Origin: Nanobdellota archaeon
GTDB taxonomy: Archaea; Nanobdellota; Nanobdellia; Parvarchaeales; Parvarchaeaceae
Assembly: GCA_021818905.1 (NCBI GenBank)
Contig: JAKASS010000001.1
Location: forward strand, 79,648-117,547
Direction: 5' to 3'
Length of the DNA: 37,900 bases
Part shown: piece by piece, positions 15,013 to 24,001 of the stretch
How positions within the stretch are numbered: position 1 is the stretch's first letter
Layout of the letters: each line of letters opens with the position of its first letter
The notes under the pieces: model-generated
What the model saw: only the letters and a program-made list of their open reading frames with translations
Databases searched by the model: none
What the model was told of the DNA's origin: nothing
Translations under genes and position numbers: made by a program

Positions 15013-15879
15013 ATGTTCGGTTTTAATATCAGAAAGTACGAGAAAGAGTTCACAACCGACACGATGGAGAGCCATCACGTGTTCTATGACTTATACGTAA
15101 AGAGCGACGATCCCCAGGAACTAAGAAATGAAGTTTCCGAATCGATGACGGATCTTGACTATAAAATCCTTCTAAATGAGATGGCAAAGTTTGAGGACAC
15201 CGAGCTAGAAGAAACCTTTCGCGGTGGCAATGCAAAGCCCATACGCGTGCTGGTAAAAGCGGCAAAAGACATGAAAAAGGGCTCAAAGTACCCTACGCTA
15301 TGGAAAGCTTGTCTGATAGTCGGTATACTATTTTTAATCGCCCTACTAGTCGAATACGGCGGCAGCTTATCGGCGAACTTTTCGTCTTTTTCGACTCAAC
15401 CCTCGTCGTTATTGCAATATGCGACGGTTGCATTGTTTGTTCTCGCGTTTTTATTCTGGGTTATAAAAGAAGTAGTCCCGATATTCTTATGGTCTAAGAT
15501 AATCGGCATATACGATCCTACCGAAGAATCGGCAAATGTTAGGATTGTCTTGGCAGGTGATTGCCAGTTCAAAGACAAGGATGCATATGCAAGGTTAGAG
15601 AGCGATATGACTGAACTTTATAGCGAATTATCTAGAAAGTATGCGAACAAACTAAACAAGAGACAGATGACACAAAGCGTATCGGCTGCATTTTCTGTTG
15701 GTTCCAGAGGCTCACAAAACGTAACTGCAAAATTAAGAGACATCGAAAAGCAATCTGCAGATTTAGAGCGTAATTTTGTAGCGGGCAAGATAAGTGAAGA
15801 GCAGTATAAGGAGCTAAAGACTAAATTTGAGGCCCAAAAGACCCAATTAGAAACGATGTTCGACCTTCTTTCTGGATAA
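15013..15879 (+). CDS. Two-TM membrane protein with C-terminal SHOCT-like segment, unknown function
   Basis: 288 aa from ATG 15013. The track start (14998) is a TTG; a TATATATTTA box at 14983-14992 puts the transcription start at about 15013, so a leaderless ATG fits best. The N-terminal about 95 residues are charged and soluble (MFGFNIRKYEKEF...). Two hydrophobic segments follow (ACLIVGILFLIALLV and YATVALFVLAFLFWVIKEVVPIFLW). The C-terminal tail DIEKQSADLERNFVAGKISEEQYKELKTKFE resembles the SHOCT short C-terminal motif (a helix, a Gly-x-Ile turn, then an EE-x-Y helix). I do not recognise a family for the whole protein. Confidence 0.6.
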   Translation: MFGFNIRKYEKEFTTDTMESHHVFYDLYVKSDDPQELRNEVSESMTDLDYKILLNEMAKFEDTELEETFRGGNAKPIRVLVKAAKDMKKGSKYPTLWKACLIVGILFLIALLVEYGGSLSANFSSFSTQPSSLLQYATVALFVLAFLFWVIKEVVPIFLWSKIIGIYDPTEESANVRIVLAGDCQFKDKDAYARLESDMTELYSELSRKYANKLNKRQMTQSVSAAFSVGSRGSQNVTAKLRDIEKQSADLERNFVAGKISEEQYKELKTKFEAQKTQLETMFDLLSG

Positions 15880-15962
15880 GAAAGTCAATTTAAGTTTATT
15901 TAAACGTTTTTCTTTAAGCTTCTGGCTAATAGGTTTAAAAACTAAAAAAACGTATTAAGTTT

Positions 15963-16256
15963 ATGGCCTTGCCAGATTTGAATAACTGCGAATTTTTTAA
16001 GAAAACGACTTTATTCTCGGGGAATAAAAATGAAAAAGCGTTTATATTCAAATTAAAAGATGACCCACAATACACCTTTCTTTTTAGCTGCCCTAACTGC
16101 GGTGACAAAAATGAATTCGGGGGCGCATTGAATCTAAAGGAAGTAAAAGAAAAGGGTAAAAAGATAAACTACATAACTTTTAACTGCAAAAAATGCTCCG
16201 CCGAATTCTTGACAGAAAAATTCAAGGTAAAAAAGATGAGCAAGGGCGGCGGTTAA
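15963..16256 (+). CDS. Small zinc-ribbon protein, unknown function
   Basis: 97 aa. Four cysteines form two pairs, SCPNCGDKNE and NCKKCSAEF, spaced by about 35 residues as in a zinc ribbon. The N-terminal region (NCEFFKKTTLFSGNKNEKAFIFKL) is not recognisable. A GGTTTAAAAACTA box about 25 nt before the ATG suggests a leaderless mRNA. The ksgA start lies 17 nt after its stop, so the two are probably co-expressed, hinting at an RNA- or ribosome-related role, which is only inference. Confidence 0.65.
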   Translation: MALPDLNNCEFFKKTTLFSGNKNEKAFIFKLKDDPQYTFLFSCPNCGDKNEFGGALNLKEVKEKGKKINYITFNCKKCSAEFLTEKFKVKKMSKGGG

Positions 16257-16273
16257 AAGATGCAAGTTTCGGT

Positions 16274-17077
16274 ATGAATGAACTGCTTAATAGGACTTCT
16301 TTGCTAATCAAAGACTTCAAACTCGATCAATTAAATGATTCTGGACAAAATTTTTTGGTCGATGAGGAGATAATAAAGAAGGAAATCGGCGCCGCAGAAC
16401 TAAGTAAAGATGACATAGTTCTAGACATAGGCGCTGGATTCGGCTATGAGCTTGCGGAGATAATAAAAACATGCGCAGCAATCGGCGTGGAGAAAGACGT
16501 CAAGATTTTCTCTTATCTTATAAATAAATACGAGCTAAATCCGAACGTGAAATTAGTAAACGGCGACATATTAAAACTTGTACTGCCAAAATTTACTAAA
16601 TTGATAACAAACCCGCCTTACAACATAGTCGATAATATATTAAACAAATTAATCCGCTATGATTTTTTATCTGGCGTCATGATACTCCCAAATACTATCT
16701 CACAAAAACTTCTGTCTGGTACTGCTTCAAACAAGTTTTCTATGATACAAAAGATCTTTTTCGATTTTTCAGATGTGATGGTGGTCCCGAAGGAAGCGTT
16801 CTATCCGATTCCGAGGGTAACCAGCCGGATGCTGCTCATAAAGAAGAAACCTGCCGACTTCATGCAGAGTGTAATGCTAAAGGACGAGATGACGGTTAAA
16901 AACGCAATATTAAGGACGCACCAAGAACTTTCTAACAAAACAAAGCGGGAGAGTCGTGGACTATTCTCTGGTGTTGACAATAGTTCTTTGACATTTAAAG
17001 ATAAGGAAATCAAAAAACTTAATTTCGAAGAACTCAAAACACTTTTGGACTTTTTAAGGGAAAATTACACTAACTAG
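16274..17077 (+). CDS. ksgA: 16S rRNA dimethyladenosine transferase (KsgA/Dim1 family)
   Basis: 267 aa from ATG 16274. The track start (16193) would add 27 residues that overlap the zinc-ribbon gene and match nothing in the family. KsgA/Dim1 dimethylates two adjacent adenosines in the 3' helix of 16S rRNA late in 30S assembly. Visible are GQNFLVD near the N-terminus, the SAM motif VLDIGAGFGYEL (49-60), VNGDILKL and the catalytic NPPY (113-116) in LITNPPYNIVDN, then a family-typical AFYPIPRVTSRML. It converges on smc with an 8-nt overlap. Confidence 0.9.
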   Translation: MNELLNRTSLLIKDFKLDQLNDSGQNFLVDEEIIKKEIGAAELSKDDIVLDIGAGFGYELAEIIKTCAAIGVEKDVKIFSYLINKYELNPNVKLVNGDILKLVLPKFTKLITNPPYNIVDNILNKLIRYDFLSGVMILPNTISQKLLSGTASNKFSMIQKIFFDFSDVMVVPKEAFYPIPRVTSRMLLIKKKPADFMQSVMLKDEMTVKNAILRTHQELSNKTKRESRGLFSGVDNSSLTFKDKEIKKLNFEELKTLLDFLRENYTN

Positions 17078-20000
17078 ACGCTTTTGCCGTTTCTTTTGGC
17101 GGCTTTACGCTTACTACTTTACTAACCCCGCTTTCCGTCATTGTGACGCCGTATATTACGTCCGCGTTTAGAAGCGTTGTCTCATTGTGCGTTATCACTA
17201 TAAATTCAGTAGTTTCAGAATACGCTTTCACTAAGCTTGAAAATTTAGAAGAATTCATCGAGTCGAGAGCCGCATCTACTTCGTCTAGCACATAAAATGG
17301 AACGTCTATATACTTGGATATAGACATTAAAAGTGCAATTGAAAGTATCGACTTTTCGCCGCCACTTAGCCCGCGTATGTTGTGAACTTTCTTGTTCGGC
17401 AGGTCTACCTTTATATCTAGCCCCGCTCCGAATACGTCCTCTGGGTTTTCTGGGGCCAGCTCCGCCTTTCCGTTGGTTATAGAGTTGAAAACGCTCGAGA
17501 ATATGCTGTTTATATCTGATAACGTCTTCATGAAAGTCTCAAGTTTCTTATTTTCTATGTCTTTTATGACAGAAAGTATCCTCTCTCTTTCTTCCGTCAA
17601 TTTGGCCGACTTTTCATTCCCTTCGTTGTATTCGACAAGTATTTTGTTGAATGTTTCCAATGCTAATTCATTTATTGGCCCAAAAGAATCTACCTTTGAT
17701 TTAATCGATGATAATTTTCGGTTTATTGACTCTAAAGATTCGTTCTCTTCCAAAACCGTATCGGGTATGGCATATTTTTTGAATTCCTCTTCTGCCATAT
17801 CGAATTTAGCCTTCAAGCCCGCCTCATCGACGCGCAATCTATTTATCTTTTCATAAACTTCTCTCTCCGATTTTCCTATCTTCCCCAAGTTTTCTTCTGC
17901 TAAGGTAGATTCTTTTAACAGGTCTTCTCTCCTCTTTCTTAGGGCTACAAGCGCTTCGGATTTCTTATTTAAGTCGGCTTGTGACGCTTCTAGGTTCTTT
18001 TCGTCTTCCCCAATCTTTTTCCTGACCTCTGAGATGTCCTTATCGAATCTCGACTTCTCTTTCTCTAATGCCGAGGTTCTTCTGAGCAGATCATCTACCT
18101 CTGATTTGAATATCCTATCGACTCTGGTAGTCGCAGTGCCAAGTTTTACCTGTATTTCGTTTATCTGCCGGTCCAGCGCTTCTATGTCCTTTTTGTAGTC
18201 TACTCTTTCTAATTTATTGCTGTCAATGTCGCTTATCCGTTTATTCAGAGATGTCTTCTCCTCTTCTAATTTATTTATTACAGCTATTATATCGGCTTCT
18301 GAACCCTGGAAATTAGATAGTTCTTTTGTAACAGAATTTATATTGTTCTTTATGTCTAGCAAATCCTTTTCATAAGATTTTACTTTGGACAGCAAAAAGG
18401 TTAGTGTAGCTTCGCTCTCTGTATATTCCGCCTCGTATTTTTCCTTTAATTTAGAATGCTCCTCTAAGCCGTCAGATAATTCCTTTTGTTTTTTGTTTAT
18501 TGTGGAGAAACTGACATGTTCCTTGTAGCCCCCCGATATTACACCTGTTTTCTCAAAGACGGTGCCGTCTATTGTTACAATTCGATATTTATTTATCAAC
18601 GACTTAGCATTATCAAAAGAATCGACAAGCAGCGTATCCCCAAACACAAAGCGCATTGCATTCAAAAATCTGTTGTCAAATCTTATAAGGTTTATTGTGT
18701 AGTCTATAACGAACGGCATGCTGGGCTTATCTCCATGATCGAAAGATACTATCTTGTTTAGAGGTATAAAATTGTAGCTTCCGAGCTTGTCCTTCTTAAG
18801 TTTTTCTATGCACTTCGATGCAACGATTTCGTCTTCTACGACTATAAAATCCCCGCGCCTTCCTATAGAGCTTGAAATAGCCTCGGAATGTCTATCGTCT
18901 TTTATAGAGAAAAGTCCATTTATTGTTCCGTAAACTCCACTTATGTCTTTTTTTAGTCTATCCGCGGTTTCTATTGCGCGGTTCTGAGACGCTAATAACG
19001 CCTTCTGCGCCAGCAGGTTTTCCTTTAGCCAGTATATCTTATCCGATTCGGTCTTAATATTGGCTTTAGCCTTTTCTACTGCTCTTTTTATTTCAGAATA
19101 ATGTAATGTCATGTCTCTACTTTCCGTTTCTACTTTTGCCCGGTTGTTGTTTAACTCGCTCAACTTTGATTGCAATTCTGCGCTCTTCGGGTAATTTGCG
19201 AGAGCCAACCTATAATCAGACATTTTCTGGTTGATTTCGTTGGCTTTTCTTTCAAAATCATCCTTGTCCTTGAAATACTTCTCTGCCTTTAACGTTGTCT
19301 CAGTAAGCTCATGTCTCTTGGAAGTTAGCTCGCCTAATTTTTCTCTTAGATTTTTTATTTCATTATTCTCTTTTGTAGAAGACTCAGAAAATTCCTGTAT
19401 AGATTTGTTGACCTCACTTATACTTTCGCTTATCCTTTCGAGCTGTTGAATGTCAGTAGAAAGAACCAATCTAAGCTTAGAAAGTTCTATATCTAGACTC
19501 TTCGACTTTGTTTCCGCTTCGGATATTCCTCTCTCACCGGCGGATTCTGCCTGCGTATTAATCTCATTGATTTCCTTTCTTATCTCCGAAAGCCGCGCTA
19601 AAAGTTTCTCTTTTTCTATGGACATTCCTTTGTTCTCTTCGTCTATCTCCTTTATTGCCTTTACAACCTTACTGAGAGCATCATAAGCCTGGTTCTTTCT
19701 TATCGTAACCTGCTTAGACTGCAGAGTCTCCAGGTCATTTTTGAGTTTCTTGAAATCTTCAGCGCGTTTCTTTTCGTTTTCCAGTTGCTCCATTGTTTTC
19801 TTTTTCTCTTTTAGAACGGTTTCTATGGTTGAAATATTCTCTTGGACTTTTTTCATCTCATTCATCGCTTTTGATTTCTTTTCTTCGAAGATGCTTATGC
19901 CAGAAAGATCATTTATTATCGCTAGCTGTTCCTCGGGGGAGGATTCGGCTATCTCTGATATTTTGTCTTGTGGGATTATGTTAAAACTATCTTGTTTTAC

Positions 20001-20402
20001 CTTTATCACAGAGAGTATATTCAGTATTTCTTCTCTTGTGGAGGATTTGCCATTTATCCTGAAAACGCTTTTACCTCCACTATCTACCTTCCTGCTTATT
20101 GATATTTCATTTTCTTCGTAAGTTGAAAACGTCTTATCTGAGTTGTCGAGTATAATGTTTACCTTCGCGAATTCCGCTGGCTTCTGTGATTTCCCCCCAT
20201 TGAATATTAGATCTGTAAGAACCTCGCTTCGCATCTCCTTCTTTGACGATGCCCCCAGAACGAACATCATCGCGTCTATTATGTTACTTTTACCAGAACC
20301 GTTCGCGCCGGCGATTATATTGAAACCTTTTATGAAACTGAACTTCGTATGGCCAGCAAAAGATTTAAAATTATCTAGTTCTACTTCTTTGATATAAGTC
20401 AT
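17070..20402 (-). CDS. smc: Chromosome segregation ATPase SMC
   Basis: 1110 aa, slightly short for the family (about 1150-1200). SMC forms the ring-shaped condensin with ScpA and ScpB, which are encoded about 2.4 kb away on the same strand. Domains: Walker A GANGSGKS (32-39) with FDAM-like MMFVLGAS; a long coiled coil; a hinge around 475-630 (ISGVYGTINGLFSI, DFIVVEDEIVASKCIEKL, VDSFDNAKSLI); a second coiled coil; and a C-terminal ATPase half with signature LSGGEKSILSIALLM and Walker B FYVLDEVDAALD. It has its own start within a 40-nt divergent spacer with a CTTTTAAATCC TATA box about 24 nt upstream, so smc is not in the scpAB operon. Confidence 0.95.
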   Translation of the reverse strand: MTYIKEVELDNFKSFAGHTKFSFIKGFNIIAGANGSGKSNIIDAMMFVLGASSKKEMRSEVLTDLIFNGGKSQKPAEFAKVNIILDNSDKTFSTYEENEISISRKVDSGGKSVFRINGKSSTREEILNILSVIKVKQDSFNIIPQDKISEIAESSPEEQLAIINDLSGISIFEEKKSKAMNEMKKVQENISTIETVLKEKKKTMEQLENEKKRAEDFKKLKNDLETLQSKQVTIRKNQAYDALSKVVKAIKEIDEENKGMSIEKEKLLARLSEIRKEINEINTQAESAGERGISEAETKSKSLDIELSKLRLVLSTDIQQLERISESISEVNKSIQEFSESSTKENNEIKNLREKLGELTSKRHELTETTLKAEKYFKDKDDFERKANEINQKMSDYRLALANYPKSAELQSKLSELNNNRAKVETESRDMTLHYSEIKRAVEKAKANIKTESDKIYWLKENLLAQKALLASQNRAIETADRLKKDISGVYGTINGLFSIKDDRHSEAISSSIGRRGDFIVVEDEIVASKCIEKLKKDKLGSYNFIPLNKIVSFDHGDKPSMPFVIDYTINLIRFDNRFLNAMRFVFGDTLLVDSFDNAKSLINKYRIVTIDGTVFEKTGVISGGYKEHVSFSTINKKQKELSDGLEEHSKLKEKYEAEYTESEATLTFLLSKVKSYEKDLLDIKNNINSVTKELSNFQGSEADIIAVINKLEEEKTSLNKRISDIDSNKLERVDYKKDIEALDRQINEIQVKLGTATTRVDRIFKSEVDDLLRRTSALEKEKSRFDKDISEVRKKIGEDEKNLEASQADLNKKSEALVALRKRREDLLKESTLAEENLGKIGKSEREVYEKINRLRVDEAGLKAKFDMAEEEFKKYAIPDTVLEENESLESINRKLSSIKSKVDSFGPINELALETFNKILVEYNEGNEKSAKLTEERERILSVIKDIENKKLETFMKTLSDINSIFSSVFNSITNGKAELAPENPEDVFGAGLDIKVDLPNKKVHNIRGLSGGEKSILSIALLMSISKYIDVPFYVLDEVDAALDSMNSSKFSSLVKAYSETTEFIVITHNETTLLNADVIYGVTMTESGVSKVVSVKPPKETAKASS

Positions 20403-20442
20403 ATTACTTATTGTAGATTAGGATTTAAAAGTGTAATTCGGT

Positions 20443-20949
20443 ATGATAAAATATTACCTTCCAAAGCACGCCAAAATACTTTTCATCGGGATAAATCCAC
20501 ACCATGGGTCATTCAGAAGAGGCGTGCCATTTTCTAACAATAAAACCTTCTGGTATCTGCTAAATCAAAGTGGAATAATAAATGAAAAACTGGAAGACCT
20601 TAGAGATGATGCTAAGCTAAAGGAAATATATTCAAGGAAATTTTCGAGCGTTTACCGGCTCGGTCTTATAAATGTAATAAGCCGTCCATCAAGGAATGTA
20701 AGTGAACTAAAAAAAGGCGAAGAAGCTGCCGGAAAGAAAAGAATACTTTCTGCTATAAAAGAAAGTAAACCGTTTGTTGTTTGTTTTGTCGGTAAAGTCA
20801 CGTTTCAGAAATTCTCTGGAGAAAAAGAAGTAAATTTTGGCTGGCAAAAAGAGATATTTGGCTCTAAAGTGTTTGTTATGCATTTCCCGATAAGAGGCGC
20901 GGCAAGCATAAGACTTAAAGACTTATCGATAATTTCAAACCTATTATAG
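20443..20949 (+). CDS. Mismatch-specific uracil/thymine-DNA glycosylase (MUG/TDG family)
   Basis: 168 aa, normal for MUG. It removes U or T from mismatches with G, countering deamination. The active-site motif is LFIGINPHHGSFRRGVPFSN with the catalytic Asn of GINP. Next come FWYLLNQSGI, GLINVISRPSRNVSELKKGE, VCFVGKVTFQKFSG, and a C-terminal MHFPIRGAASIRLKD where the family usually has PSTSG-type residues. It diverges from smc across only 40 nt. An alternative assignment to another UDG family is possible but less likely given the GINP signature. Confidence 0.75.
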   Translation: MIKYYLPKHAKILFIGINPHHGSFRRGVPFSNNKTFWYLLNQSGIINEKLEDLRDDAKLKEIYSRKFSSVYRLGLINVISRPSRNVSELKKGEEAAGKKRILSAIKESKPFVVCFVGKVTFQKFSGEKEVNFGWQKEIFGSKVFVMHFPIRGAASIRLKDLSIISNLL

Positions 20950-21032
20950 GTATGGGTCCAATCTTTTTGTCTTCTCCTGTATATAAGTCTTCGAAGGCTT
21001 TTATTCAAAAATTTACCAATCTAAATGTTCTT

Positions 21033-21827
21033 TTAGACGGTATGCACAGCTGCTAGTCGTTTTATCTTTTCTGGTAGATATTTACCTTTTATGTGTAGAA
21101 CTATCTCGTTGCTTGGATGGGTTTCTTCTTCATTCTCGGTGAACATGAAGATCTCATTCTCATCGACTATAACGAAACGGCCTATGTCGAGGTTAGTCTT
21201 ATTGAACTTTCCAAATTGTTTTATCTCGCTTGCTAGCGCCCCGGTCAGGTCTTTGACCGGCGCGTAGACGTGCACCGTAATGTTATTTGCCTTAGCCTGT
21301 TTAAGCGCTCTACTAAGTGACTTTATTTTCTTCTCGAGTGAACCAGCCGTACTTATCACAATGATCTCTTTCTTTGCGTTCTTTATGCTTTTCTTTATTC
21401 TAAAGTAAGCGGTATCTGCGCCTTGATATGATGTGGCTACCTTATTTTCCTCTACGAACTTTATTCCCTTGTCATATAGTAGTTGGAGGTCCTTCATTAC
21501 TGCGCTATCTTTAAGCTTGTTAAGTTTTTCGATTTTTAAATCTAGGTCCTCTTTTGCTTTCTCATCGAGTTTTTCAATCAGCTCCACGGGCGGGATTGCT
21601 CTGTAACTTATTGGCTTGCCAAGGTCTCTTACTATGAAACCGCCATTCTCTAGAGAAACTAGTATGTCATATGATCTCGATTTAGGAATGTTCGCTATGT
21701 CGCTAAGTCTACCTGAAGTCGATTTACCCTGAGATAGGAGCGCGAGCCACATTTTGGCCTCGTAAAGATTAAGACCAAAAAGCCTTCTAATCTTACCTAT
21801 GTAGTCTTCCCCAAATGATAATGCCAT
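21033..21827 (-). CDS. TrmB-family transcriptional regulator
   Basis: 264 aa. The N-terminal winged helix is typical of TrmB: FGLNLYEAKMWLALLSQGKSTSGRLSDIANIPKSRSYDILVSLENGGFI. It is followed by a linker helix (EKLDEKAKEDLDLKIEKL) and a C-terminal PLD-like effector domain (IIVISTAGSLEKKIKSLSR, VHVYAPVKDLTG, RFVIVDENEIFMFTEN). TrmB proteins control sugar uptake or metabolism genes, but no such operon is adjacent and the ligand is unknown. The start is supported by GGAGG four nt before the ATG. Imperfect repeated AT-rich segments upstream (21853-21943) may be its own operator. Confidence 0.8.
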   Translation of the reverse strand: MALSFGEDYIGKIRRLFGLNLYEAKMWLALLSQGKSTSGRLSDIANIPKSRSYDILVSLENGGFIVRDLGKPISYRAIPPVELIEKLDEKAKEDLDLKIEKLNKLKDSAVMKDLQLLYDKGIKFVEENKVATSYQGADTAYFRIKKSIKNAKKEIIVISTAGSLEKKIKSLSRALKQAKANNITVHVYAPVKDLTGALASEIKQFGKFNKTNLDIGRFVIVDENEIFMFTENEEETHPSNEIVLHIKGKYLPEKIKRLAAVHTV

Positions 21828-21949
21828 AAAACCTCCGCTTTTAATTTTACTTTATAGTAGTATTGTATAAATCATTAGTATATAAAGATTTCTATATTTT
21901 CACTTAGAACTATAGTGATGTTTATCAGTACTAAAATATAAACCTTTCG

Positions 21950-21982
21950 AAAATAAAAGAAAGAAAATAAAAAAATTAAAAA
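21950..21982 (-). terminator. U-rich terminator after the small membrane protein gene
   Basis: Downstream of the TAG stop at 21984-21986, the minus strand has several T-runs (TTTTT, TTTTTTT, TTTT) in a row, the normal archaeal termination signal. Confidence 0.45.
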
Positions 21983-21983
21983 T

Positions 21984-22199
21984 CTACATGCTTACCTTAA
22001 ATACTGCTACGCCGACACCGAATGTTAGAGCACCTATTACCACTGCTGCTCCAGCCCATGTCAACGAAGGCAAGACATGATTTAACATCCAAACGAATCC
22101 AAGTGCAAGTAGGACTACTCCTACGCTAAATAGCACTAGACCCATTACGACATCTGCCATCTTTCTATCCGCATCGGATAGTCTTGCTGCTTTTGCCAT
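21984..22199 (-). CDS. Small two-TM membrane protein, unknown function
   Basis: 71 aa. A short polar N-terminus (AKAARLSDADRKMAD) leads to two hydrophobic segments (VVMGLVLFSVGVVLLALGFVWML and WAGAAVVIGALTFGVGVAVF). Its TATA-like element (CTTATAAATATAAAAAC, minus) is about 23 nt upstream, so the gene is likely real and leaderless. No family recognised. Confidence 0.6.
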   Translation of the reverse strand: MAKAARLSDADRKMADVVMGLVLFSVGVVLLALGFVWMLNHVLPSLTWAGAAVVIGALTFGVGVAVFKVSM

Positions 22200-22212
22200 A
22201 GTATAATAAATG

Positions 22213-22229
22213 TTTTTATATTTATAAGG
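22213..22229. promoter_or_regulatory. Shared AT-rich promoter element between two divergent genes
   Basis: TTTTTATATTTATAAGG reads as a TATA box on both strands. It lies about 23 nt from the minus start (22199) and about 43 nt from the plus HIT start (22262). The 62-nt spacer has no second good candidate, so one element may serve both directions. Confidence 0.4.
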
Positions 22230-22261
22230 CTTCTCTTCTTTGTGAATGTTTTTACCCCTAA

Positions 22262-22831
22262 ATGGAAGAAAATCAATGTGTTTTTTGTCAAATCGTATCC
22301 GGCACCATAAAATCTAGTGTTATATATCAGGATGAAAATCTGGTAGGCATACTCGACATAAATCCTGCTACTATGGGACACGTCATATTATTGCCTCGTA
22401 CCCATTATAGCAGTCTTTATGAAATGCCACAAAACCTTTCTCTTGGGTTTTTTAACGTGGCTAGGGTAATCGGTTATTCTTTGCTTATCTCCATGGGGGC
22501 CACTAACGTCGACCTGATATACAGCCAGGAATTAAGGTCTGGAAACTTCACGCCACATGCGCTCATACACATAATCCCCAGATACAAGGATGATAACGTT
22601 AATTATGCCTGGCAGCCTAACACGATGTCCGAAGAGGATATAAAGATGGTTTCACAGGCTGTGATTGGGGCGATAGATAAGATTAGGAACCAAGAAGCGC
22701 CGGCCCCCGCCACGCCTGTCCAGCAGACAAGGCCTGCGCCTGCCCCCGTTGTAAAACCTGTACAATCACAGCCGGAGCCCAATAAAGAAGAAAAACTTCT
22801 TGAGCTAAAGAAAAAAATCGTCGTATTCTAA
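22262..22831 (+). CDS. HIT-family protein lacking the central catalytic His, with Pro-rich tail
   Basis: 189 aa. The HIT fold is shown by CVFCQIVSGTIKSSVIYQDENLVGILDINPATMGHVILLPRTHY. The active-site motif, normally H-x-H-x-H-x-x, reads PHALIHIIPR: His99 and His103 are kept, but the central His that forms the nucleotidyl intermediate is Leu101. Unless another residue substitutes, the protein should bind nucleotides without hydrolysing them. Residues about 140-175 are Pro/Ala-rich (APAPATPVQQTRPAPAPV) and end in a short charged helix. It diverges from a small membrane protein and converges on scpB with a 4-nt overlap. Confidence 0.8.
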   Translation: MEENQCVFCQIVSGTIKSSVIYQDENLVGILDINPATMGHVILLPRTHYSSLYEMPQNLSLGFFNVARVIGYSLLISMGATNVDLIYSQELRSGNFTPHALIHIIPRYKDDNVNYAWQPNTMSEEDIKMVSQAVIGAIDKIRNQEAPAPATPVQQTRPAPAPVVKPVQSQPEPNKEEKLLELKKKIVVF

Positions 22832-23361
22832 TTAGGTCTATATTCTACAGTCCGTTCAGATTCCTTCTTAAGCTCTTCCTTGACTTCGTTAGTGACTTCT
22901 TTTAATTCTTTGCTATTAACATCAAAATAATCATAAAAAGTGGGCGAAATCTTTATTACCTTTCTGTTTTCCTCGGTATACTTCGTCACAAGGCCCCTGG
23001 ATACTAGCTCTTTAACGTGTTGGTAAGAAAGGCTGCCTCTTAATTTTACAAGCTCTGACTGGTTTATTTTTCCTTTAGCCGCGATAAGACTCAAGGTCAT
23101 TAAAACGCCCTTCTTTAGGTCTGTTTTAAGCGTGTCCTCTACGATAGACGCAAGGTCGCTTCTAAGTCTCATTCTATAAAAAGTGCCTTCTGTAACTATA
23201 TTGAACGCCGCTTTCCTTTCCGTATATTCTTTATTGAGCTCTGCGACCGACTTCTTTATTATGACTGGGTCTGCTCTGGTCTTTTTCTCCAATTCATCTA
23301 GGGATATCCCATCCCCGAACGCGAATATTAACGCTTCAACGGATTCTTTTGTTTTTGACAT
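22828..23361 (-). CDS. scpB: Segregation and condensation protein ScpB
   Basis: 177 aa from ATG 23361 (the track's first codon, 23373, is TTG; GGAG lies just before the ATG). ScpB dimers are tandem winged helices that regulate SMC-ScpA. Visible are VEALIFAFGDGISLDELEKK (first winged helix) and VLMTLSLIAAKGKINQSELVKLRG...VKELVSRGLVTKY (second). It overlaps scpA by 26 nt and is in the cdc48-scpA-scpB operon. Confidence 0.85.
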   Translation of the reverse strand: MSKTKESVEALIFAFGDGISLDELEKKTRADPVIIKKSVAELNKEYTERKAAFNIVTEGTFYRMRLRSDLASIVEDTLKTDLKKGVLMTLSLIAAKGKINQSELVKLRGSLSYQHVKELVSRGLVTKYTEENRKVIKISPTFYDYFDVNSKELKEVTNEVKEELKKESERTVEYRPN

Positions 23362-23998
23362 AAATCTCCGCAAAAGGCTCCTCTTGCTCCAATTCTACCC
23401 TGCCCATGTTCGACAAAAATAGGAGGGGCAAGAACGTGTAAATAAATTCTTTCCTATCTTTTTTATTCAAAAGCTCGGAAAACGCTATAACCTCCTTATA
23501 ACCAAACATTCTTATAAGTTTTTCTATAAGGAAATTTATTCTCTCTTCTATTTTTATCTCCTTTAATTCTATCTTAAAATTTATTTTTTCTTTTATATTA
23601 TATCTAAGCGCCTCTCTTATCGTGCTTATGAGCTCAGAAAATGTTATTTTCCTGTTCCTTATAAGGGGCAGCTTTGGGGTAATAGATATATCGTACGGTA
23701 TCGCCCTGACATAATTGCTGCCATTTTCGCTTTCCGCCACCGCTATATTTTTCTTGAGTATTTCATCTGTAGCCATATCGGACTTCATTCTCAATAGTAT
23801 AGCCGCCGTGTATACGAATTTTCCGCCATATCTAAAATCTATTCTGTTATTTTTGATTATAGACCAAAAACGATCTGTTATTTTTATAATGTCTATATCC
23901 ATCGGGTTCATGCCTTCTTCTCTTATTATAGAGGATATAAGGTGCTCCCAGCCTAGCTCGTCATCGAGTATAAGCTTGTAGAGGTCTTCGTACTCCAT
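23336..23998 (-). CDS. scpA: Segregation and condensation protein ScpA (kleisin)
   Basis: 220 aa. ScpA bridges the heads of the SMC dimer. The N-terminal helices match the family (YKLILDDELGWEHLISSIIREEGMNPMDIDIIKITDRF), followed by AAILLRMKSDM, and a C-terminal winged helix (KEVIAFSELLNKKDRKEFIYTFLPLLFLSNMGRVELEQEEPFAEIYV). ATG is at 23998, 3 nt after the cdc48 stop; overlaps scpB by 26 nt. Confidence 0.87.
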   Translation of the reverse strand: MEYEDLYKLILDDELGWEHLISSIIREEGMNPMDIDIIKITDRFWSIIKNNRIDFRYGGKFVYTAAILLRMKSDMATDEILKKNIAVAESENGSNYVRAIPYDISITPKLPLIRNRKITFSELISTIREALRYNIKEKINFKIELKEIKIEERINFLIEKLIRMFGYKEVIAFSELLNKKDRKEFIYTFLPLLFLSNMGRVELEQEEPFAEIYVKNKRIR

Positions 23999-24001
23999 TG
24001 T

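Noticed and set aside
16193-16273. Longer KsgA start from the ORF track
   Set aside because: The extra 27 residues are the shifted frame of the zinc-ribbon gene and match nothing in KsgA; ATG 16274 gives the usual length.
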